DNA of 64,000 nucleotides, from contig NZ_JACHZX010000004.1 of assembly GCF_014193845.1 (NCBI RefSeq), positions 334,475-398,474 of the forward strand. Direction: 5' to 3'. The position numbers and the translations under genes are program-made. Under the pieces are notes generated by a model, which had not been told where the DNA came from, made no database searches, and worked only from the letters and a program-made list of their open reading frames with translations. Origin of the DNA: Sphingomonas sp. BK345 (lineage in GTDB: Bacteria; Pseudomonadota; Alphaproteobacteria; Sphingomonadales; Sphingomonadaceae). Of the stretch, positions 19,323 to 30,361 are shown piece after piece. Numbering within the stretch: the stretch's first letter is position 1; each line of letters opens with the position of its first letter.

Positions 19323-19766
19323 TCACAGCTTCAGTACTGCGATCAGCACGCCCGTGGCGGTGAAGATCGCGCCGACGAGCCAGGTGAGCGGCTGCGTCTT
19401 GGCCGACTCGATCCGGGCGGTCATGCGCTCCTCGACCAGGCGAAGATCGGTGGCGAACTGAGCGAAGCGGGCGTCGACCTTGACGTCCGCTTCATCGAGC
19501 CGCGCCTCGATATGATCGAACCGCGCGTCGACCTGGGCGAAGCGCGCATCGACACGGGCTGCCTCTCGATCGAACTGACCATCGACACGAGCAGCCTCCC
19601 GCTCGAAGCGAGCATCAATCCGCTCGCCCAGACGATCCAGATCCGCCTTCGTCGCCGCGCCTTCGCTCATCGCGCCACCGATCGCGGCGGCGATGGCCTC
19701 GGCCTGGTCCTGCGGCAGCGCCGCCGCGCGCAGGTCCTTCGCGATCGAGAGCGTGTCGATGCCCAT
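19323..19766 (-). CDS. Coiled-coil protein with C-terminal membrane anchor, inside the atp operon
   Basis: A 147-residue protein. Residues 1-35 are Ala-rich helix. Residues about 38-105 are repeats of an ARxDARF/ExEAARVD pattern with coiled-coil periodicity. Residues about 124-146 form one hydrophobic span ([20 protein letters not shown]). The layout resembles the small DUF1640/CCDC90-like coiled-coil membrane proteins. It sits between atpD and atpC on the same strand, 37 bases after atpD, so it is likely co-transcribed with ATP synthase genes. A functional link is inference from position only. Confidence 0.8.
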   Translation of the reverse strand: MGIDTLSIAKDLRAAALPQDQAEAIAAAIGGAMSEGAATKADLDRLGERIDARFEREAARVDGQFDREAARVDARFAQVDARFDHIEARLDEADVKVDARFAQFATDLRLVEERMTARIESAKTQPLTWLVGAIFTATGVLIAVLKL

Positions 19767-19803
19767 ACCACCCTAAAGTAGCCGGGCACCGACCCCGAGT
19801 CGA

Positions 19804-21895
<2,092 letters not shown>

Positions 21896-21899
<4 letters not shown>

Positions 21900-22774
21900 A
21901 GCGCCTCGGCGCCCGAGATGATCTCCACCAGCTCGGTGGTGATCGCCGCCTGCCGCGCGCGGTTGTACTGAATGCTCAGCCGCTTGATCATGTCACCCGC
22001 GTTGCGCGTGGCATTGTCCATCGCGGTCATGCGGCTGCCCTGCTCGGACGCGGCATTCTCCAGCATGGCGCGGAAGATCTGGATGGCGACGTTGCGCGGC
22101 AGCAGGTCGGCGAGGATCGCTTCCTCGCTGGGCTCATATTCGACCGTCGCGTCACCGGCGTTCGCCAGCCTGGGCTCGCCGCGATCGGAGATGGCAACCG
22201 GGATGATCTGCTGGCCCACCGGCTGCTGCACCAGCGCCGACTGGAACTTGGCGTAGAACAGATGCGCGACGTCGAACTCGCCGGCGGTGTAGCGCGCGAT
22301 CAGGTCGTCCGCGATCGCCTTGGCGTCGTCGAACGCCACGGTCTTCACCGTGGACAGATCGTGGTCGACCTTGATCGCTTGCGGGTAGAAGCGACGCAGC
22401 ACGCGCCCCTTCTTGCCGGCGAGATAGAAGATCACGGTCTTGCCCGCGGCCTCCAGCTCCTCGGCCTTGCGGCGCGCGGCGCGGACGATGTTGGTGTTGA
22501 ACGCGCCCGCGAGGCCGCGCTCCGAGGTGGCGACCACCAGCAGATGCACCTGGTCCTTGCCCGTCCCTGCCAGCAGCGGCGAGGCGCCGACACCGACGTT
22601 GCGCGCCAGGCTGGCGACGACGCCCTCGAGCCGCTCGGCATAGGGGCGACCGGCGATCGCGGCCTCCTGCGCGCGGCGCAGCTTGGCGGCGGCGACCATC
22701 TTCATCGCCTTGGTGATCTTCTGCGTCGACTTGACCGAGCCGATGCGGATCTTGAGGGCCTTGAGTGACGCCAT
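21896..22774 (-). CDS. atpG: ATP synthase gamma subunit
   Basis: The rotating central shaft of F1 (292 residues). The N-terminal coiled-coil helix starts [20 protein letters not shown] and continues [12 protein letters not shown]. The C-terminal helix carries the family signature [15 protein letters not shown] at the very end. The length is normal. It lies 102 bases after atpA, with a palindromic repeat in the gap, and overlaps the following lipoprotein gene by 4 bases. Confidence 0.97.
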
Positions 22775-22786
22775 TCTATCCTCTTG

Positions 22787-22858
22787 CCGTCATCCCGGCG
22801 AAGGCCGGGATCCAGTTTCCACCGTCGGACTGGACCCCGGCCTGCGCCGGGGTGACGG
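22787..22858. repeat. Palindromic mosaic repeat, copy 2
   Basis: Left arm ccgtcatcccggcgaaggcc, continuing gggatccag; right arm ctggaccccggcc...ggggtgacgg. It fills most of the atpA-atpG gap inside an operon, so it does not fully block transcription and may instead tune relative expression or mRNA stability. Confidence 0.75.
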
Positions 22859-22876
22859 TCATGCGTGTGTCAGCGA

Positions 22877-24989
<2,113 letters not shown>

Positions 24990-25067
24990 TTTCCTCGCAT
25001 AAACCCAAGGGTGTCGAACCCATGCGACCGGGTGGCGCGCGGCGGCGCCTTCGCTTGGGTAGCGGCG

Positions 25068-25096
25068 CGCGTAGCAAAGGGTTGCCGGGGATGCAA
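25068..25096 (-). promoter_or_regulatory. Possible promoter of the atp operon
   Basis: On the minus strand TTGCAT is followed after exactly 17 bases by TACGCG, embedded in TTTGCTACGCG, about 80 bases before the atpH start. The -35 is fair and the -10 poor, but the overlapping GCTACG resembles the alphaproteobacterial GCTANAWC-type -10. Weak evidence. Confidence 0.3.
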
Positions 25097-25302
25097 CCGG
25101 AGCGGGCGGGTGTGGTGTTCAACGTGATCAACGGCGTGCGCGGCGGCGTGAGGGTTCGGGCGCAAGCCGTGGGATGCGGTGAGGGAGGCGGTGGCGTATA
25201 GACATGGGTAATGGTCGCGACCCGATACGTACAGAGGCCGCCGCGACGCCGAGGCAAGCGAGATGGCCGATGACCGACACGGTGCCCCTCCCCCACGCCC
25301 TT

Positions 25303-25400
25303 CCGTCATCCCGGACTTGGTCCGGGATCCACCCATCCGCGGATTCTGCCGCCGACGCGTATTCGGCACGGTGGATCCCGGACCAAGTCCGGGATGACGG
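25303..25400. repeat. Palindromic mosaic repeat, copy 3
   Basis: Near-perfect large inverted repeat: ccgtcatcccggacttggtc...ccacc at the left, and ggtggatcccggac... ending in gggatgacgg at the right, separated by about 36 bases. The arms also contain their own small palindromes (cccggacttggtccggg). Confidence 0.85.
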
Positions 25401-25407
25401 GGGATGG

Positions 25408-26328
25408 GTGGCGCATGGCGTCGACCACGCGGACCCCGTTGCCATCTCAGGCACCATACCTGCCCCCTCCGCCCCCATCGCCGCCGACGTCGCCTGGGCC
25501 GCCTTCGTCCGCCGCGACCGCGCCTATGACGGCCGGTTCGTCGTCACCGTCAGCTCGACCCGCATCTATTGCCGGCCGAGCTGCGCGGCGCGGCGGCCGC
25601 GGCGCGAGCACGTCGGCTTCCTGCCCGATGGCGCTGCCGCGCGCGCGGCAGGGTATCGCGCCTGCCGCCGCTGTCTGCCCGACGACGTCACGCGCGACGC
25701 GACCGCGGTGAGGCGTGCGCTCACGCTGCTGGACGACGCCGAACGGCCCCTGTCGCTCGCCGACCTCGCCGCGTCGGTCGGCTACGCGCCGCATCACTTC
25801 CAGCGGTTGTTCACGCGCGCCACCGGCCTCTCCCCCGCCGCCTACGCCCGAGACCGTCGCGCGGCGCGCGCCGTCGCGGCGCTGCGGGCCGAGCGCAACG
25901 TCACCGCCGCGATCTACGCTGCGGGCTATGCCGCGCCGAGCCGCTTCTACGCCGACACCGCCGCGCTCGGCATGGCGCCGACCGCCTGGGCAAGCGGGGG
26001 GGCGGGCGAGCGAGTCGCCTGGTGCGTGCTGCCCTCGCCGCTCGGCGCGCTGCTGGTGGCGCATACCGGGCGCGGCTTGTGCCACGTCGCGTTCGATGAG
26101 GGGGTGGAGGCCCTCGCGGCGTTGCTGCCGGCGGCGACGCTGGTGGAGGCGGACCCGGGCGAGCAGGCGCGCGCGCTGCACTGGCTGGAGACGGCGGCGG
26201 TGCCGCTGGACGCCGCGCTGCCGGAGACACAGCGGCGGGCGTTGTTCCTCGCGGCGGTGCGGGCGGCGGCGCGCGAAGAAGGACAAACATATCGCGTGCT
26301 CCTGCGCCTGCCGGAAACCGGAGGATGA
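25408..26328 (+). CDS. ada: Ada-like methylphosphotriester sensor / AraC regulator, lacking the methyltransferase active site
   Basis: The N-terminal Ada zinc domain has cysteines at 55, 59, 86 and 89, matching the 4-27-3 spacing of Ada (Cys55 would be the methyl acceptor). An AraC-type helix-turn-helix region follows at about 95-190 (LADLAASVGYAPHHFQRLF). Then comes the start of the O6-methylguanine methyltransferase N-terminal domain (WCVLPSPLGALLVAHTGRGL). The protein ends at residue 306, before any PCHR active site or its DNA-binding helix. An ATG at 25204 is in frame, but everything before 25408 translates a repeat, so the GTG at 25408 is preferred. Probable role: sensing methylated DNA phosphates and activating repair genes, without O6-guanine repair. 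Confidence 0.75.
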   Translation: MAHGVDHADPVAISGTIPAPSAPIAADVAWAAFVRRDRAYDGRFVVTVSSTRIYCRPSCAARRPRREHVGFLPDGAAARAAGYRACRRCLPDDVTRDATAVRRALTLLDDAERPLSLADLAASVGYAPHHFQRLFTRATGLSPAAYARDRRAARAVAALRAERNVTAAIYAAGYAAPSRFYADTAALGMAPTAWASGGAGERVAWCVLPSPLGALLVAHTGRGLCHVAFDEGVEALAALLPAATLVEADPGEQARALHWLETAAVPLDAALPETQRRALFLAAVRAAAREEGQTYRVLLRLPETGG

Positions 26329-26495
26329 GCGCTTTCCTCACGGAGAGAAGTTGAGGCGCATATCTTTCTTGTCCGGGTCGCAGCCAGCGCGGGGACACGG
26401 CCACACCAGGCCGAGGCCGGTCGTGGCCTTGGTTAGGCGATTATAAAGGCTTGTCGCTTAGCTCGATCCTCGGACTTTCGAGGATGACCGGGTCG

Positions 26496-28010
26496 ATGAA
26501 CGCGTTCGGACGCCGCAACGGCGGGATGGGGACGACAGGCGCGCGCGGCGGCTTCGGTGTGGCGCGGCCGATGCAGGCCAACCCGCTCGCGCGCCCAGAG
26601 CCCGAGCCCTTTCCTACCGTCGACGCGCTCGCGCTTCCCGGCGAGGGCGACCCGTCGCTGTTGCCGCAGGGCACGGTCGACGCGATGCAGCGACTCGCCG
26701 ACCGACAGAACGCCAGCGGGGACGCCGGCGCGAGCCGGATGGAGGGGTTCGAGGCCTCGATCCACCGCATCAAGGAGCAGGTGCTGCCGCGCCTGCTCGA
26801 GCGCGTCGACCCGGAGGCCGCCGCCACGCTCGGCAAGGACGAGCTGGCCGAGGAGTTCCGCCCGATCATCGGCGAGGTGCTCGCCGAGCTCAAGCTGACG
26901 CTCAACCGCCGCGAGCAGTTCGCGCTGGAGAAGGTGCTGGTCGACGAGCTGCTCGGTCTCGGGCCGCTGGAGGAGCTGCTCGCCGACGCCGACATCAGCG
27001 ACATCATGGTCAACGGCCCGGACCAGACCTTCGTCGAGCGCAAGGGCAAGCTGGAGTTGGCCAACATCCAGTTCCGCGACGAGGAGCATCTGTTCCAGAT
27101 CGCGCAGCGGATCTGCAACTCGGTCGGCCGCCGCGTCGACCAGACCACGCCGCTCGCCGACGCACGCCTCAAGGACGGCAGCCGCGTCAACGTGATCGTG
27201 CCGCCGCTGAGCCTGCGCGGCACGGCCATCTCGATCCGTAAGTTCTCCGCCAAGCCGATCACGCTCGACATGATGGCGGGCTTCGGCAGCATGTCGCAGA
27301 AGATGGCGACCGCGCTCAAGATCGCGGGAGCGTGCCGCTTCAACGTCGTGATCTCGGGCGGCACCGGCTCGGGCAAGACGACGATGCTCAACGCCTTGTC
27401 GAAGATGATCGACCCGGGCGAGCGCGTGCTGACGATCGAGGACGCCGCCGAGCTGCGGCTCCAGCAGCCGCACTGGCTGCCTCTCGAGACGCGCCCGGCC
27501 AACCTCGAGGGCCAGGGCGAGATCTCGATCCGCGACCTTGTCAAGAACGCGCTGCGTATGCGCCCCGACCGCATCATCCTGGGCGAGATCCGTGGCAGCG
27601 AATGTTTCGACATGCTCGCCGCGATGAACACCGGCCACGACGGATCGATGTGCACGCTCCACTCCAACTCGCCGCGCGAGGCGCTGGCGCGCATGGAGAA
27701 CATGGTGATGATGTCGGACATCAAGGTGCCCAAGGAAGCGATCAGCCGCCAGATTGCCGATTCGGTCGACATGATCATCCAGGTCAAGCGCCTGCGCGAC
27801 GGCTCGCGCCGCGTCACCAACATCACCGAGGTGATCGGCATGGAAGGGCCGGTGATCGTGACCCAGGAGCTGTTCAAGTTCGAGTATCTCGACGAGAGCG
27901 CCGACGGCAAGATCATCGGCGAGTATCGCTCGATGGGGCTGCGTCCGTACACGTTCGACAAGGCCAAGCAGTTCGGCTTCGATCAGGCGTATCTGGAAGC
28001 GTGTCTGTGA
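26496..28010 (+). CDS. cpaF: Flp/Tad pilus assembly ATPase CpaF (TadA-type)
   Basis: A secretion ATPase of 504 residues. The N-terminal 80 are Gly/Pro-rich and likely flexible. The all-alpha and PAS-like domain contains ADISDIMVNGPDQTFVERKG. The RecA-like core carries Walker A GGTGSGKTT (288-296), the Asp/Glu box LTIEDAAELRLQQPHW, Walker B ILGEIRGSE, and the His-box MNTGHDGSMCTLHSNSPREAL. It energises Flp pilus export at the inner membrane. No other cpa/tad gene is nearby, so it is an orphan. ATGs at 26484 and a TTG at 26451 are alternative starts. Confidence 0.92.
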   Translation: MNAFGRRNGGMGTTGARGGFGVARPMQANPLARPEPEPFPTVDALALPGEGDPSLLPQGTVDAMQRLADRQNASGDAGASRMEGFEASIHRIKEQVLPRLLERVDPEAAATLGKDELAEEFRPIIGEVLAELKLTLNRREQFALEKVLVDELLGLGPLEELLADADISDIMVNGPDQTFVERKGKLELANIQFRDEEHLFQIAQRICNSVGRRVDQTTPLADARLKDGSRVNVIVPPLSLRGTAISIRKFSAKPITLDMMAGFGSMSQKMATALKIAGACRFNVVISGGTGSGKTTMLNALSKMIDPGERVLTIEDAAELRLQQPHWLPLETRPANLEGQGEISIRDLVKNALRMRPDRIILGEIRGSECFDMLAAMNTGHDGSMCTLHSNSPREALARMENMVMMSDIKVPKEAISRQIADSVDMIIQVKRLRDGSRRVTNITEVIGMEGPVIVTQELFKFEYLDESADGKIIGEYRSMGLRPYTFDKAKQFGFDQAYLEACL

Positions 28011-28063
28011 GTGGATTGTGCTATCGCTAGTGTTGCGGCGCGTCTTGCGGCTTTGGCCCGAGA

Positions 28064-29036
28064 TCAGGACGAGAGAAGGCTCTCGAAACCGTCTGCGAAA
28101 AGGCGAGTGACCGAACCATGCCTTCCATCTAGGTCGGCCCATTGGCCCGATGGATTGCACTCGAAGAAGACCGTCTTTCCGTTCGGGGTCACCGCGAAAT
28201 CGAACACACCGCTGTGCAGATGAGACCTGCGCAGGAAGGCGCTGGTGAAGTATTGCATCTCCGGCGGGAGCGGGACAGGCTCGCGACCGACAATCCCGGC
28301 CAACCTCTCGGCACGACGCCAATCGATGACAGAGCGAGGCGACGCTTGCGAGTTAATTTTTGAAGCCGAGGCACGCGTCGCCGAACGCAACAACCCTCAG
28401 CTCGTGCGATTTCTCGATACACGCTTGGTAGATCGCCGGGAAGGATGCCACTTGCTCATCACAGGCGGCAGAGATCTCCGCGACCCTTACCACATTGGCC
28501 ATGATGCTTATGAGCGTGGCGTCGTCGCTACCGTAAGCTGGCGCGAAGCTCATACTGAATGGTTTCACGATCGTTCGACCGGAAGCCTGGATGAACGCGA
28601 TGATCTGAGCCTTGTCACACGAGACAAGCGTGTCAGCAACTGCGAAACCGAGCGAGCGCGCGATATCAAGCTGGGTCAGCTTGTCGGGCAACCCGCGCCA
28701 CTCATTGTTGAAGCACCGGCATCCACGGTTGGCAATCAGCGAAAGCGCGACATCGCGCCGCGTCGTGGCCTCGAAGCTGCGGCGCTGATCGTCCGCCGAG
28801 CGATAGCGGATCGTCCGATGCTTGCTCCTGAGCCACCACCAGTCCTTGGGCTCAACCGAGACGGCTATGCCGCTCGCGTCCGTTAGGCGGACAGATGGAA
28901 GACGTGTTCCTTCCTCGTCGGCCACCGGTGAGTAGACGAGGCACGTTACCCCCCTGGTTAGCAGCTCAGCGGTGACGCCTCTGATGTGAGGGTCACCGGG
29001 CGAGCCAAGGATATGGAGCAGCGCGCGCCGCCCCAT
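28064..29036 (-). pseudogene. ATP-grasp ribosomal peptide maturase (MvdC/MvdD-like), frameshifted
   Basis: Two overlapping frames together encode one ATP-grasp ligase of about 324 residues. The first (start 29036, stop at 28353) covers the N-terminal and central domains: RGCRCFNNEWRGLPDKLTQL, TIVKPFS (nucleotide-binding Lys), and YQACIEKSHELRVVAFGD. The second (ending 28064) starts at KINSQ and gives IDWRRAE, LPPEM, FDFAVTPNGKTVFFECNPSG and QWADL, the E-x-NP-x-GQW metal site of peptide-modifying ATP-grasps. The frames join if one A is removed from the A5 run at 28357-28361 (GGCTTCAAAAATTAAC). This family makes ester or amide crosslinks in graspetides. The start codon shares one base with the stop of the upstream gene. 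The break could be mutation, sequencing error or slippage. Confidence 0.82.
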
Positions 29037-29890
29037 TATCGGGCGCTCACCGGCCCGATCGCCGGCGGAGAGGCTGTCAGACTGGTACCTACGGAGAAGA
29101 CGCCGTTGAAGCCATCGGTGATCGTCGGCAGGGCGCGAACATAGGCCGACTTATGTGTGCCCTTACCCGAGAGTGAATGAGGGCCGCAACCGTCTTGCTG
29201 ACAGTTCCACGCGCTACCGGTGGCAGGCTCCGACTGGAGCGACAAGACGTCCGCGGCGGGAAGATGGCTGGCGGCGGGCGCGAACATCATACCGGGCTGA
29301 CGTACCAGATGCGCGTGTAAGCTCCCCACCAGGATCAGCACGACGCTATTCGGGTGAGTGTCTGCCAGACTTGCCCAACGATCCGCCATCGCCAGCTAAT
29401 AATGATGTTGGTCGAGACGGCCGCTGGCCCGCGGCTGCGTCCCATGCACCTCGATCACTCGGCCGGCAGCGCGCCAGTCGCGCAAGCGGCGCAGCAACGT
29501 CAACATTGCCATGCTCGATCGACCGTCCGCCATGTCTCGCGCCCAGATGTCGGATCGCAGCAATCTCTCGACAGCCGCATCGTCGCCGGAAGAGGCAAGA
29601 AATTGCGCGACGTCCACGTCGGTCCGTTCGTCGAACTCGAGCGCGATAACCACGGGGCGCCGCTTGGCGACAACGCAGGCGACGTCTCCGAAGAGGCGTG
29701 GAACCTGGTCGGTGCCATGGATCTCACCGACAATCACGAAACGCGGCGCGCGCTCCGCCAAGTCTTCGCTTCCGTTGAGAGAGGCGCAGACCTGCGGATC
29801 ATCGGCGCGTCCAACGGGAGGCGTGAGGGGCCGCGCTGCTCCGCTCGTCGCGAGCATGAAGAGGATAGCGATAGATGGTAGGAGTGCCAT
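29036..29890 (-). pseudogene. Exported Tiki/ChaN-like protein interrupted by an in-frame TAG
   Basis: Reading from the ATG at 29890 gives a signal peptide (MALLPSIAILFMLATSGAA), then FVIVGEIHGT, VVIALEFDERTDVDVAQFL and IWARDM, up to a TAG at 29396-29398 after 164 residues. The same frame continues for 119 residues with VLILVGSLHAHLV. The two G-x-x-H motifs (GEIH and GSLH) and the ALEFD strand are the pattern of the Tiki/TraB/ChaN haem-binding-like superfamily, where both lie in one protein, so the TAG looks like a nonsense mutation. A downstream ATG at 29389 could restart translation of the second half. The frame open above 29890 overlaps the precursor gene and is not used. The final TAA overlaps the ATP-grasp start. 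Confidence 0.7.
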
Positions 29891-29939
29891 AAATGCCCCG
29901 ATAGCGGTAGGCGGCCCGCAGGCGAGCCGCCAAGAAAGT

Positions 29940-30121
29940 TCAGGGATCGTCGCTGTGGATTCCACGCCCTCCGTCGTTGGGAGTATACCAGGTGCCTGTA
30001 TTTCCAGTCGGCGTCGAATAGATCGTGCCGTCCGGATCTCCACCCGCCACCATCACTTCCTCTTCTTCACTTATTATTGAAAAGTTGGTTCATTTTTGCT
30101 AAATAGAAAAGGTTCTGCCAT
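29940..30121 (-). pseudogene. Candidate RiPP precursor peptide with Gly-Gly leader, frameshifted
   Basis: An ATG at 30121 is preceded by GGAGAAGGCA, the best ribosome site in this operon. Its frame gives MAEPFLFSKNEPTFQ and stops at 30074. A -1 shift (or one extra T) in the T4 run CTTTTC at 30079-30084 joins it to a frame reading SIISEEEEVMVAGG, then a 31-32 residue core (DPDGTIYSTPTGNTGTWY, then TPNDGGRGIHSDDP), stop at 29940. The total would be 60 residues. The acidic leader ending in VAGG and the core rich in Thr, Ser, Asp and Gly are what an ATP-grasp macrocyclase would need. Alternatives: a 37-residue peptide from the in-frame ATG at 30053, or an ATG at 30093 with one T fewer. Confidence 0.6.
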
Positions 30122-30180
30122 TGCCTTCTCCGAAGGATGAAGCCGACTCATTGTCGGCAAGTATATGCTGCCTTCAACGG

Positions 30181-30209
30181 ATTATCTTTTCTATGCAGAA
30201 GTGGCACAA
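30181..30209 (-). promoter_or_regulatory. Putative sigma-70-type promoter of the peptide operon
   Basis: Minus-strand TTGTGC, 17-base spacer, GATAAT, about 60 bases upstream of the precursor ATG at 30121. The leader region between contains two small hairpins (CCGACtcattGTCGG at 30143-30157 and CCTTCtccGAAGG at 30124-30136), the second overlapping the ribosome site. This is the most A+T-rich intergenic stretch around. Confidence 0.45.
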
Positions 30210-30361
30210 AGCGGCCAAACTAACCATTAACCTTGTAGAATAATTGACAATCATCGGATTGGCGAGTTGGATGGCGCTTGATCAATGCGACCATCGCGGT
30301 CATTGCTCCATGATGCCGGTACCCGGTTGACCCAGCGCCTACCGCGACGCAGCATTGCGCG

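Larger units (their letters stand above)
24990..25407. other. Non-coding gap between atpH and the Ada-like gene
   Basis: 418 bases without a convincing gene. The atpH-proximal half should hold the atp operon promoter. The other half is mostly the palindromic repeat at 25303-25400. Open frames that cross it on both strands are translations of the repeat (for example segments reading SSRTWSGIHP or WIPDQVRDDG, the usual artefact of this element). Confidence 0.7.

Noticed and set aside
25303..25400. CRISPR-like direct repeats
   Set aside because: The elements are inverted, dispersed over 45 kb and lack regular spacers, so they are interspersed palindromes and not an array.
25128..25478. Minus-strand frame between atpH and the Ada-like gene
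   Set aside because: Mostly translation of the palindromic repeat (WIPDQVRDDG-type sequence).
26433..28322. Long minus-strand frame across cpaF
   Set aside because: Shadow of cpaF that also runs into the ATP-grasp region in a wrong frame.
29155..29881. Plus-strand open frames opposite the peptide operon
   Set aside because: Arg/Ser/Pro-rich, no ribosome sites, and antisense to frames with recognisable motifs.
29891..30043. N-terminal extension of the Tiki/ChaN-like protein
   Set aside because: Overlaps the precursor peptide core in another frame and precedes the obvious signal peptide at 29890.
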